Part shown: piece by piece, positions 24,605 through 35,095 of the stretch
Position numbering within the stretch: position 1 is the stretch's first letter
How the letters are laid out: each line of letters begins with the position of its first letter
From: Mesotaenium endlicherianum
Lineage: Eukaryota > Streptophyta > Zygnematophyceae > Zygnematales > Mesotaeniaceae
Reading direction: 5' to 3'
Length of the DNA: 64,000 nucleotides
Assembly (NCBI GenBank): GCA_009602735.1
Contig: WELA01006130.1
Location: 743,921-807,920, forward strand
Translations under genes and position numbers: made by a program
Notes under the pieces: model-generated
What the model was told of the DNA's origin: nothing
What the model saw: the letters and a program-made list of their open reading frames with translations, nothing else
Database searches by the model: none

Positions 24605-25323
24605 TGTAATGAATCAGTATATTAGTGGATATAATATTAATTTAAATATAATAGTTAATCAAGTTCAGCCTGCTGAACTTTAGTTAGTAGTCAGTCTGCT
24701 GGACTTTACATAATTATCAGTTTAATGATTCAGCCGGAAGCAGCAGGCTGAAGTCCATATAAGTCAGCTTGCTGACCCATTCTTTGACAGCCAGCTGACT
24801 TCCGTACTCGGTAGCAGCGAACTGCCTTGATATGCATCTAAGTGCGATATGCTAGATGAATAGCCAGATGACATCCCTATGATGGATGGCTATTCGGGAT
24901 GATGGGAGATGGCGGTGGATTTGGTTAACCGAGGTCCTACCAACGTGGTTAACTCCCGGGTAGGCGGTGCCATCGCACTGACCGTTGAACAGTAAACTCA
25001 TTCCATGTACATATGCTAGGCATTGCTCTCGAGTTCGGCATTCGGAAACGAGGCCAACTCTCTTGTACAGCTTACTGAGAGAACTCTGAATCCAAGGCGA
25101 GAAGCCATTGATACGCACTGTCTTCTAACCTTGCTTATGTATGAGTTTACTGATTTGCATCATTGATGCTAGTTTACTCGCATTTGACTTACGAGTATTA
25201 TTCCCTGCTAGTGTATTGTCCTTTGCCGTTTAACTAGTTAACGGAAATACCATAAAGATTACTTGCTGATATAAAGATCTTTATTAATTGTTAATCGCCT
25301 ATTTGGTAAGTCGATTCATTTCA
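24605..25323 (+). repeat. 5' LTR of B3
   Basis: It is 719 bases and runs TGTAATGAATCAG to CGATTCATTTCA. Short palindromes occur in the U3 part: AAGTTCAGCCTGCTGAACTT (24661-24680) and GTCAGCTTGCTGAC (24763-24776). Confidence 0.95.
25270..25276 (+). promoter_or_regulatory. Candidate TATA box in family B LTR
   Basis: TATAAAG lies about 50 bases before the LTR end and overlaps the palindrome AAAGATCTTT (25273-25282). It is present in most B LTRs. If used, R-U5 would be very short, so the true start may lie elsewhere. Confidence 0.35.
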
Positions 25324-25324
25324 G

Positions 25325-25338
25325 TGGTATCGGAGCAG
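25325..25338 (+). other. Primer-binding site of B3
   Basis: TGGTATCGGAGCAG one base after the 5' LTR resembles the initiator tRNA-Met primer site. Confidence 0.85.
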
Positions 25339-25357
25339 TTATCACAGTCTTCTTTGT

Positions 25358-26836
25358 ATGGTAAGGACAAGGTCTCAAACTAGCAACTCCCGAGACATGG
25401 AGAACCAGGATAACGAGAATGTCGAAAACCAGGCGGAAAGCCATGTAGCGGGAAACCGTACCTATTCGGAAGCAGTAGCGGATACTGCAGCTAGGGAGGC
25501 TGCAGATGAGGCAGCTGCTATTGCCTCAGTCGCAGCTCAGCAAGCTGAGGAGGAGATAGCCAGACTAGAAGCTGAACAAGTAGCAAAGGCCGCTGAAGAT
25601 ATACAAAGGAGGGAAGGACAGCCAGCTGACGAGCGCACTGTTGAAGAACTTATGGCATCAAGGGCCAATGTTCTGAACCCACCTCCTGCCGTACAACTCA
25701 ATGTACCCCTAGGTCAAATACGTGACCGGCTGAATGCGGCAGGAATTGCTGCTGCAGGAGCAAGAGGGATTGTTGAGGACACTACTCAGCGAGTAGATGC
25801 CAATGCTGCTGCTGCATTTGCTAATCTACCACCCCAAAATGTAGACTTGGGAGCATTGTTCGTTCAGATGCAGTCGCAAATGGCGACCATGTATCAGTCC
25901 CAGCAGGAGGACAAAAGAATCATAATGTCCCTACTCCGGGACAGAGACCAACTGGGGTCTCACACCACTAGTGGTGGTGGCCGAGGGCCTAGTAAGCCCA
26001 AGCCGAAACCTCCCCAGGACTATGATCCTGAGGGAAACAGAAAATATTACCTGATCAAGTTTCTCGCGGATGTTGAGCAGTGGCTGGAGAACTACCCAGA
26101 ACTGCAAGATTACGAGAAGGTCAGGCACACCGGTGCGCTACTGAAAGGCAGTGCCGCAGACTGGTGGCTTTACTGGAAGGAAGAGCGTAAGGCTCGGCAA
26201 CTCGGTGACCCTACGTGGGTAGAGTTTGTCGAGAAGTTGCATGAGAAGTTTGATGTCATCAACCAGCAGGAGAAAGCTATCTATGCGATGATCTCCCTGA
26301 CACTGAAGCAGACCACTTCAGTTGCTGAGTTTGCTCAAAAGTTCCAAGAGAACATGATGAAGCAGCCTGATTTGCCAGAACGGTATAGGATAGCATACTT
26401 CAGGTATGGCTTGAAATCCGAGGTCTCTGGTCATTTTGCTGAGAAAAAGTATGAGAAACTGGCTGACTTGATCCAGGATGCTGACGCCTGGGATCAGCAG
26501 CAGTTCAATCACAAGCGCCAGAGTAACGCTTTGGTGTCTAAGATTGTCAAAAAGCCCCACGGTTCCTACAATGCAGTTGAAGGAGACCAGGCTGAGGATA
26601 ATCAGGGTGATGAATATGAGTATGAGTACAATGCTATTCAGTCTAGAGGTAGAGGTGGTCCCTCTCGAGGTGGCTATGGAAGGGGTGGTGGTAGGACTAA
26701 GCCGAGACCAGCCTCAGCAAAATCTACTTGCTACCATTGTCAGCAGAAAGGCCACTACAGAGAACAGTGTCCGGTTAAGCACCTGCCTAAGGTCGAGAGA
26801 AAAGACCAGCCTTTAAAAGACAGCAACAGTCAGTAA
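25358..26836 (+). CDS. Gag protein of B3
   Basis: A 492-residue open frame beginning [10 protein letters not shown], with the same layout as the B2 gag: Ala/Glu-rich helix region, capsid domain, Gly/Arg-rich stretch and CCHC zinc knuckle at 458-471. I see no amino-acid difference from B2 gag. The end overlaps the upstream extension of the pol frame in the -1 register. Confidence 0.95.
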   Translation: MVRTRSQTSNSRDMENQDNENVENQAESHVAGNRTYSEAVADTAAREAADEAAAIASVAAQQAEEEIARLEAEQVAKAAEDIQRREGQPADERTVEELMASRANVLNPPPAVQLNVPLGQIRDRLNAAGIAAAGARGIVEDTTQRVDANAAAAFANLPPQNVDLGALFVQMQSQMATMYQSQQEDKRIIMSLLRDRDQLGSHTTSGGGRGPSKPKPKPPQDYDPEGNRKYYLIKFLADVEQWLENYPELQDYEKVRHTGALLKGSAADWWLYWKEERKARQLGDPTWVEFVEKLHEKFDVINQQEKAIYAMISLTLKQTTSVAEFAQKFQENMMKQPDLPERYRIAYFRYGLKSEVSGHFAEKKYEKLADLIQDADAWDQQQFNHKRQSNALVSKIVKKPHGSYNAVEGDQAEDNQGDEYEYEYNAIQSRGRGGPSRGGYGRGGGRTKPRPASAKSTCYHCQQKGHYREQCPVKHLPKVERKDQPLKDSNSQ

Positions 26837-26904
26837 TCCAGTCTATTGACTGTGAGGATGCTAGAGATAGTGAGTCGTCACTAGCTGCCCTCGTAGCAGG
26901 TATT

Positions 26905-29900
26905 ATGGGTCCAGCTGTACTGGATTCACTATGCATGCCTGACAAACAGATAAAGGAGACCATCAGTAATATAGACGTCCAGAGAGTGCACACTCTGGAT
27001 GCTCTTGTTCCACCTGATGTCCAACATTTCTTTGCTACGTCAGGAGAACAATGCGAAAGTCAGGAAAAGACAGTCCCCCCTATCCTACTGCATTGCATGA
27101 TTGCAGGTAGGAAGTTGAGGGCATTTGTTGACAGAGGGGCGTCACATACCTTTATCCACAAGGACTTAGTTAAGCGGCTAAGGCTGCCTACTGTCACCCA
27201 AGGGAATAGAAAAATATTCCTTGGAGATGCCTCAAGTATCCCGGGAGGAGTTATAACCAAGCCTATTGAGGTCCAGTTAGGTTCTGGCATTGCAGTTCTA
27301 ACTGAAACGCTTACATTTGAGGTACTCAACACTGGCTTTTATGATCTCGTGCTAGGCAGGTCCTGGCTTAATAGACATCAAGCTGAAGTGTGTTGGAGCA
27401 GAGGTACAGTTAAAGTGAGAGGAGCCAGTGATGGGCAGACTGACTTGGCACCCACCAGTGCTCTTCCTCTTGTCCTGTGTGGATGGCAAATGAAGGAAAA
27501 GAAGAGGCTTCCAGAAGGATGCAAGTTGCTGAATGCAATGGAGTTCGTCAAAAGCTGGAACCAGAAGGAAGACAGAATGTTCTGTCTGCTGCTAAGAGAG
27601 GTACCTCCTCAACCTGAAGAAGTGGTTGAGAAAAAGGTAAGCCCTCCGGAACACCCTACTGCTGCAAAAATTGTTGCTCAATACACTGATGTGTTTAACA
27701 TGCCTCCAGGACTACCCCCTAACAGGGAAGTAGATCATAGGATTGATCTGTTACCTGGTAGCCAGCCACCCTGGCAACGCACTTATGGCTTGTCTTATTT
27801 GGAGAGCGAGGAGTTGAAAACACAGATTGCAGAGCTGGAGGAAAATGGTTACATTTCTCCCAGTAAATCGCCGTACCGCGCACCTATCCTATTTGTTAAG
27901 AAAAAGGATGGCAGTATGCGGATGTGTGTGGATTACAGAGCCCTGAACAGAATTACAGTAAAGAACAAGTATGCTTTACCCAGAATCGAGGACTTGCTTG
28001 ATACCCTGTCTGGCGCTAAGGTGTTCAGTAAGATAGATCTCAAGAGTGGTTATCATCAAATCAGAATTGCTGAGGGGGATGAACACAAGACTGCTTTCCG
28101 CACACGTTATGGACACTATGAGTTCAACGTGATGCCATTTGGACTGACTAATGCTCCTGCTACCTTTATGGGTGCTATGAATGACATTTTCAGACCTTAT
28201 TTGGATAAGTTTGTGCAAGTTTTCCTGGATGATATTTTAATTTTCTCTAAAGATGAAGCTCAGCACACTGAACACTTAAAGAAAGTGCTGGACACTCTGC
28301 GGAAAAATCACTTGTATGCTAAAATGAGCAAGTGTGATTTCTTTAAGGAAAGTATTGAATTCTTAGGCCACGTTGTCAGTAAAGAGGGCATCAGTGTGGA
28401 TCCTAAGAAAGTCCAGACCATAAGGGACTGGCCAGTACCACAGTCTGTCTCTGAAGTTAGATCCTTCCTCGGGTTGGCTAACTACTATAGGAGATTTATT
28501 GAGAATTATTCCACAAAGGCCAGTAAACTGACTGACCTTACTAAGAAAGACATCGGGTATGTGTGGGGGGAAGAGCAGCAGGCTGCCTTCCAGACCCTTA
28601 AAGATGCCCTTTGTTCTGCCCCAGTGCTAGCCGTGTATGACCCCAGCAAACCGGTGCAGGTGGTTACTGATGCCTCTGATTTTGCCATGGGTGCTATTTT
28701 GTTGCAGCCTGCTGACAAAACCACAAAGGATGGTAAGGTACGGCAGGAGTGGCATCCTGTGTTGTATGAGTCTATGAAATTTAATCCAGCGGAGATTAAT
28801 TACTCAGTGCATGATAAAGAGCTGCTAGCTATCATTCATGTACTCAAACAGTGGAGAGCATACTTACATGGTAAAGCTTTTAAGGTGATTACAGATCATC
28901 TAGCTCTGACCCACTTTCAGAAGAAGTCCAAGCTGTCGAGGAGGGAGAACCGCTGGAGCCAGATGCTGGAGCAGTTCCAAGTCCAGATCGACTACAAACC
29001 AGGGAAGTTGAATCCTGCTGATGCACTCTCTAGAAGACCTGACTTGCAAGAAAGGAACTTTAGTCAGCATGCTGTAGATAAAGTCCTGTGTGCACTCACT
29101 TCACTAAAGGTGAAAAAGTCCTTCCTTGAACAACTTAGGAAAGCCTACCTTTCTGACCCAACATTTGAGCCCAGCCCCACTACTGGTGTGTGTCGTGCTA
29201 CTGCACTCGGGTATAAGCTCAAGGGAGGGGTCTGGGTGTCTGAAACCACTTCAGGCAGGCTGAAGCTGGTCATTCCTAATAATTTGGAAATAAGGTCTCT
29301 CTTACTGAGTCAAGCTCATGACAGTCTCCTGGGTGGACATTTGGGGCAGGCCAAAACTGTTGGCAAACTGGCAAAACATTATCATTGGGAGGGGTTACCC
29401 CGGGAGGTCTTGAAGTAGGTCAAGACCTCTGACCAGTGTCAGAGAAATAAGTCTCGGCACACACCACCCGGAGGTCTCTTGCAACCGCTACCCATCCCAG
29501 CGGGACGTTGGGAAACTATATCCATGGACTGGGTGGTCTCACTACCAAGAACTGCCAACGGGCATGATTCAATACTGGTAGTCGTGGATAAACTGACAAA
29601 AATGGTCATTTTTATCCCCACAACTGTCAAAGTGACTGCACTCGAAACAGCCAGACAGTTTTACAACCATGTAGTGTGTGAACATGGGCTCCCTTCTAAT
29701 ATCATCTCAGACAGAGACTCAAAATTCACCTCTAAGTTCTGGAGAGCTTTAATGGGGTTAATGGGAGTCAAACAGCTGCTCAGCACAGCAAACCACCCTC
29801 AGACTGATGGGCAGACCGAAAGAACTAACCGAGTTCTGCAGGAGGTGCTGGAGCATATATTAATCAAAAACAAGATAATTGGGATGACGTGTTGCCTCAA

Positions 29901-30620
29901 ATTCAGTTTGCGGTCAACAGTGCGGTGCACGCGTCAACGGGCAAAACTCCTTTTGAACTCAGTCTGGGTAGAGTCCCTAAGTCTCCTCTAGATGTGCTAG
30001 GGGAATCTTTAACTCACCCTGAAGGGATTGACAACCCGGTCTCCCTCCAGTTAACTCAGGAGTTTGCTGACACCCTGTCAGAAGTCCAACGAAACTTGCA
30101 CACGGCCCAAGAAAACCAACAAAAATACGCTAATCAACACCGTCGGGAACTGACATTTTCCAAGGGGGATTTAGTCAAACTGCATTCTCAGCACCTGTAC
30201 CTCCCTGGTGTGGTCAAGAAAAAGCTTGGCCCTGTCTGGGTCGGTCCATATTCGGTGGTCCGTCGTGTCGGTCAGAATGCTTACAAACTGAACATGTCAG
30301 CTGAATACAAGGGGCACCCGGTCTTTAATGTCTCCTTCCTGGAACCGTACATCAAAGGTGATACACTGTTCACAGGTCGGTTCCCTGTCCAACCGGGACC
30401 GGTCCCCGCTGTCCGGGACGGCGACCCTGAGGAATATGAGGTCGATGAGATTTTAGACGCTCGCTCGGTCCGTCGATCGTCTAAATATGTCATGAAATAC
30501 CTCATTCGATGGAAGGGTTACGATGCCTCTGGGGACACTTGGGAGTTTAAGGACCACTTGACCAATGCCAAAGGGGCGTTGACACGGTTCCACCTTCGGG
30601 CCGCTGGAGTCCCTCCATAA
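26905..30620 (+). pseudogene. B3 pol, few breaks
   Basis: It has the same domain order as B2 pol: retropepsin, reverse transcriptase (FLDDIL near 28220), RNase H (near 28664), integrase zinc domain and core, and a chromodomain at about 30430-30580. Compared with B2 there are only a handful of amino-acid differences, and the frame has a small number of breaks. Confidence 0.93.
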
Positions 30621-30668
30621 CTGTCATTTCAGTTGACACGGGAAGGTGACAGGCGGTCCTGTCTCCAT

Positions 30669-30681
30669 TTAAGTTGGAGGG
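30669..30681 (+). other. Internal copy of the polypurine motif in B3
   Basis: TTAAGTTGGAGGG lies about 50 bases after pol, identical to the 3' polypurine tract at 32660-32672. Related sequences lie at the same place in B1 (near 10274) and B5 (near 44289). Confidence 0.65.
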
Positions 30682-30776
30682 GAAAATATATGACAGTTAG
30701 TGAGCGAGAGCGATAAAAACACTCATATGTTTATGTGTAGCGCATCGCAACTAAGTCAACTTTTAGCAATCATCCT

Positions 30777-30884
30777 GTAAGGTAAACAGCAGCGAAGCCA
30801 CTATACTAAATACTAACATACTTCCTGCAATCCCTATGACAAAGGTCCATATCCTACTAACTTGTGCCCTGGTTACATGTGCAG
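30777..30884 (+). other. Candidate 108-base intron before the accessory gene in B3
   Basis: A donor-like CCT|GTAAGGTAAAC, a consensus branch-point TACTAAC (30855-30861) and an acceptor-like ACATGTGCAG (ending 30884) lie in order, and the accessory ATG follows one base later at 30886. The same arrangement appears in B2 and B5 and, weaker, in B1. Splicing to reach a downstream gene is known in retroelements; here it is inferred from sequence only. Confidence 0.6.
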
Positions 30885-30885
30885 G

Positions 30886-32561
30886 ATGGCGCCCACCACA
30901 CAAAAGGAGGACTGAAAGCGCAAGGCAGAAGAAGCCAGGAGGACAATGGAGCAATACCAGAAGGAGCTGGCGGCGACGTCCCTCACCAGGAGAGAACAAG
31001 AAAGGATCCGCAAGCAACAAGAGGCGGCAGAAGAGGCACAGAGGAAGAAGGATCAGGAAGCGGAAAATCTCAGGAAGGCTGAGGAGGAGAGACAGAAGAA
31101 ACAGCAAGAAGAAGCGGCAGCGGCACAAGAGGAGAAAAGAAAAAAGATCGAAGCGGACAGGCAGAAGAGCTTGGCCACTTACAGGTATACTGTGGTGGGT
31201 GGCCAAAACTTCGATAACCTGAAGGAAGCATTGCTGGCAGCCCAGGAGATCAACAGGCTGGAACAGACAACACTGCTACAGAAGGAAGGAGCTACAGCAC
31301 TGGACAGGTACATCGAGACACACACCGGCGTGGTCCTTTACGAAGATTATGCTAAGATGGTGGGCTATACAGCAGAGCAGGCCCGGTATCTCGCAGATGA
31401 CTCAGAGGACAAGCCGGTCCCTATACCGGGAATAGTGGGAGATCAGAGACTCATCCGGATGGTGAGCATGCGGCCCGATAGCTTTAAGGATACGGTATTC
31501 TACCTCACACTCCTGCCAGCTTACAATGAAGTTGAGAGAAGGAGCTGGGAGTACTTGGCCAGGGAAGCAGGACAGCAGATGTTCTCTCCCCACTGGTTCC
31601 CGTGTAAACTGAGGAAGGCTGAGCTCGGACTCAGTACTACCAGCAGCCAACAGACTGGAGGTGGATGACCGTCACAAATAAGAAGCAGGAGTGTGACCGA
31701 GCCCAACCGGATGACTTCCACTATGGCCTAGACGGCTATCTCATCCTACCACCTCACATTGCCCCTTGGGACCCCAGGCTGAATGGATGCCTGAGCAATA
31801 TGAATGCAGAGACCAAGGAACATAGGAGGAGGGGAAGAGAGTACTTCTCTAAGGGAAAGCATGCCTTTGTCAAATGGGCAAAGAATGCAGGCCGGATAGA
31901 TATCAGCAGGCTGAAGGCCAAGCAACCTCCAGCGCGCCCTAAGAAAGGGAGGTCGGTAGACTACTCCATGTCTACTAGGGAGCAGGACGACTTAGTGGAC
32001 GAGACCCCTACTCTCTCCGAGGAGGAGGATGAGGAGGATGAGGAAGAAGAACAAGGCAGAGGAGAAGCATCAGCAGCAGGTACTCAGGATACCCAGGGAC
32101 AGGCAGTGGCACTTCCTAAAGAACCACGATCAGGTGTGTGGAATGTGATCCCCGTTATGGCGACAATTGGACCCCGCGCTCGCTCCCCCAGCCCACCTGC
32201 CCAAGCAGGGGAAGAAGCTGATCTGACTGTACTGGGCAGCAGACACAGACAGAAATCCCCAGAGGACAGGGGTGCCAGAAGAGGGACACGCGGGTGGGCC
32301 AGAGGTATGCCAGCCTCCCCCTCCGCTCAGGGGCATGTACCTCTAGCCAATGTATTTCAGCATCCTACTGGAATGCCTGTCTATGTGGGAATCAACACCC
32401 AAGTGGTTGAAGAGCAGGCCACCATCCTCCGTTCTCCTCGAGGGCCAACTTTAGAGCAAACAGGGTTCTTTAGAAGGCCAGCTGACAGACCTAGAGGGCT
32501 GTCCAGATCTAGGTCCAGATCTCCGTCTCCTGACCCTGAAGCCCCAGGAACAACCCCTTAA
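30886..32561 (+). pseudogene. B3 accessory gene (family B ORF3), few breaks
   Basis: Starting at the ATG directly after the acceptor-like site, this matches the B2 accessory gene. It has an N-terminal coiled coil (about 30930-31180), the unrecognised core, an acidic stretch (SEEEDEEDEEEEQ, near 32020) and an Arg/Ser/Pro-rich end (SRSRSRSPSP, near 32510). The stop is 113 bases before the 3' LTR. No membrane segment or known enzyme motif is seen. The coiled coil suggests self-assembly, and the charged ends could bind nucleic acid or chromatin; both are guesses. Confidence 0.75.
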
Positions 32562-32638
32562 GGTGACACGCTGAAGAGGCAGTCAGTAAGGGAGGCTGGT
32601 CAGGTTCAGTTCCCTTATTTAAAATTTCTGCAGTTTAA

Positions 32639-32657
32639 TGTTGTCGAGGCGACAACA
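32639..32657 (+). other. Conserved hairpin before the B3 polypurine tract
   Basis: TGTTGTCG-AGG-CGACAACA has perfect eight-base arms and a three-base loop, and ends two bases before the TTAAGTTGGAGGG tract. The same hairpin is present in B2 (about 14004-14022) and B5 (about 46492-46510). Confidence 0.7.
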
Positions 32658-32659
32658 AG

Positions 32660-32672
32660 TTAAGTTGGAGGG
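32660..32672 (+). other. 3' polypurine tract of B3
   Basis: TTAAGTTGGAGGG followed by AT leads directly into the 3' LTR at 32675. Confidence 0.85.
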
Positions 32673-32674
32673 AT

Positions 32675-33394
32675 TGTAATGAATCAGTATATTAGTGGAT
32701 ATAATATTCATTTAAATATAATAGTTAATTAAGTTCAGCCTGCTGAACTTTAGTTAATAGTCAGTCTGCTGGACTTTACATAATTATCAGTTTAATGACT
32801 CGGCCGAAAGCAGCAGGCTGAAGTCAACTTAAGTCAGCTTGCTGACACATTCTTTGACAGCCAGCTGACTTCCGTACTCGGTAGCAGCGAACTGCCTTGA
32901 TATGCATCTAAGTGCGATATGCTAGATGAATGGCCAGATGACATCCCTATGATGGATGGCTATTCGGGATGATGGGAGATGGCGGTGGATTTGGTTAACC
33001 GAGGTCCTACCAACGTGGTTAACTCCCGGGTAGGCGGTGCCATCGCACTGACCGTTGAACAGTAAACTCATTCCATGTACATACGCTAGGCATTGCTCTC
33101 GAGTTCGGCATTCGGACACGAGGCCAACTCTCTTGTACAGCTTACTGAGAGAGATCTGAATCCAAGGCGAGAAGCCATTGATACGCACTGTCTTCTAACC
33201 TTGCTTATGTATGAGTTTACTGATTTGCATTATTGATGCTAGTTTACTCGCATTTGACTGACGAGTATTATTCACTGCTAGTGTGTTGTCCTTTGCCGTT
33301 AAACCAGTTAACGGAAAATACCATAAAGATTACTTGCTGATATAAAAATCTTTATTAATTGTTAATCGCCTATTTGGTAAGTCGATTCATTTCA
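32675..33394 (+). repeat. 3' LTR of B3
   Basis: It is 720 bases, TGTAATGAATCAG to CATTTCA, followed by the AGTGA duplication. By eye about two dozen positions differ from the 5' LTR of the same element. Confidence 0.95.
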
Positions 33395-33582
33395 AGTGAT
33401 GACATCCCTGAGAACAGATCTGGAAGGCTCGATTATATGCCGCCTATGACACAAACCGTTATTACGCAAATGGCGAGGCAACCCTTGACCCACACACGAA
33501 GCAAGAAGGAAATTGTTGGGTGAGACAAGACACGGGACAGAGATGCGTGCCTAATAATAAAGAGCTACGACTCTTGTTACTT
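33395..33582 (+). pseudogene. Family E, third piece: region after RNase H
   Basis: After the AGTGA duplication the sequence continues the family E pol. A translated stretch includes [15 protein letters not shown], typical of the segment just before the integrase zinc domain in Ty3/Gypsy. The match ends where copy B4 begins. Confidence 0.65.
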
Positions 33583-35060
33583 CAAGACTTTTCACACTTG
33601 CTCATTTTAGCATGTAGTTGAATCTTTCTAAGAATTTCCATCACTATTCGGAGGTGCTCAGCATGCTCAGAGTCATTTTTATAGAAAATTAGAATGTCAT
33701 CCAATAAGACTTGCACAAACTTATCCAGGTAAGGTCTAAAGATGTCATTTATAGCACCCATAAAGGTAGCAGGGGCATTAGTCAGTCTAAAAGGCATCAC
33801 ATTAAATTCATAATGTGCATACCTTGTGCGGAAAGCAATTTTGTGTTCGTCTTCCTCATGAATTTTTATTTGATGATATCCACTCTTAAGGTCAATTTTA
33901 CTTAACACTTTAGCTCCAGACAGTATATCAAGCAAATCCTCAATTCTGGATAAAGCGTACTTGTTCTTTACTGTGATTCTATATTAACCTCTATACTCCA
34001 TACACATTTGCATACTGCTATCTTTCTTTTTAACCAACAATTTGGGTGCGCCATGAGGAGACCTACTAGGAGATACGTACCCATTCTTCTCTAGTCCTTG
34101 AATTTGTGTTTTTAACTCCTCACGCTCCACATAAGATAAGCCATAAGTACGGTGCCAGGGAGGCTGACTCCCAGGTACCAATCAAAGTTATGATTTACCT
34201 ACCTCTTAGGTGGCAGTCCTGGAGGCATATTAAAAACATCATCATATACTAAGCAGTAATTTTTGCAACAGTGGGGTGCTCCGGAGGGCCTACCTTTTAT
34301 TCAACCACTTCTTCAGGTTGAGGAGGTACCTCTTTGAGCAATAGGCAGAAGATTTTGTCCTCCTGGTTTCAGCTGTGGACGAACTCCATTGCATTCAGCA
34401 ACTTGCATCCTCCTGAAAACCTTTCTTTTTCCTTTATTTGTCATCCATACATGACAAGAGGAGAGATACTGGTGGGTTCCAAGTTAGTTTGCCCATCACT
34501 GGTCTCTCTCACTTTACCTAGACCTCTGCTCCAACACACTTCAGCTTTATGTCTACTTGGCTAGGACCTTCCTAACACGAGATCAAAGAAGCCCGGGTTG
34601 AGTACCATCAAATGTAAAGCGTTTCAGTTAGAATTGCAATGCCAGAACCTAACTGGACCTCAATTGGCTTGGTTATAATTCCTCCCGAGATACTTGAGGC
34701 ATCTCCAAGGAATATTTCTCTATTCTCTTGGGTGACAGCAGGCAGCCTTAGTCGCTTAACTAAGTCCTTATGAATTACAGTATGTGACGCCCATTTGTCA
34801 ATAAATGCCCCTACCTTCCTACCTGCAGTCATACAATGCAGTAGAATAGGGGGGACAGACTCTTCCTGGATTTTGTATTATTCTCCTGACTTAGCAAACA
34901 AATGTTGGACATCAGGTGGAACAAGACCATCCGCAATGTGCACTTTCTGAAGATCTATATTGCTGATGGTCTCCTTTATCTGGTTGTCAGGTATGCATAG
35001 TGAATCCAGTTCAGCAGGGTCCATAACGCCTGCTACGAGGGCAGCCAGCGATGACTCACT
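33583..35060 (-). pseudogene. B4 pol remnant (protease and RT)
   Basis: Recognisable pieces match family B pol, including the reverse transcriptase stretches [13 protein letters not shown] and LLDDILIF (33582-33935) and the protease region around 34608-34832. Many breaks. Confidence 0.8.
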
Positions 35061-35095
35061 ACCTCTAGCATCCTCAAAGTTAGTAGACTAGATTA

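Larger units (their letters stand above)
24605..33394 (+). mobile_element. Family B Ty3/Gypsy chromovirus, copy B3 (nearly whole)
   Basis: On the plus strand: 5' LTR 24605-25323, primer-binding site 25325-25338, gag 25358-26836, pol 26905-30620, internal purine motif 30669-30681, intron-like unit 30777-30884, accessory gene 30886-32561, hairpin 32639-32657, polypurine tract 32660-32672 and 3' LTR 32675-33394. AGTGA flanks both ends (24600-24604 and 33395-33399). gag looks whole; pol and the accessory gene have a few breaks between them. It interrupts family E and is an inverted near-duplicate of B2, about 2.5 kb away. Confidence 0.95.
12560..33582 (+). mobile_element. Family E Ty3/Gypsy element, interrupted by B2 and B3, truncated
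   Basis: Three segments in the same order and orientation make up this fossil: 12560-13260 (gag), 22056-24604 (end of gag, protease, reverse transcriptase, RNase H) and 33395-33582 (start of the integrase region). Element B2 sits in the first gap with a CCATC duplication and B3 in the second with AGTGA. The element ends abruptly at about 33582 against copy B4, and no complete LTR is visible at either end. It holds a number of breaks and is clearly older than both insertions. Confidence 0.85.

Noticed and set aside
13261-33394. A simple inversion between B2 and B3 to explain the exchanged LTR types
   Set aside because: It predicts mismatched target duplications and an inverted middle segment. 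Both duplications match, and family E runs collinear through the middle.
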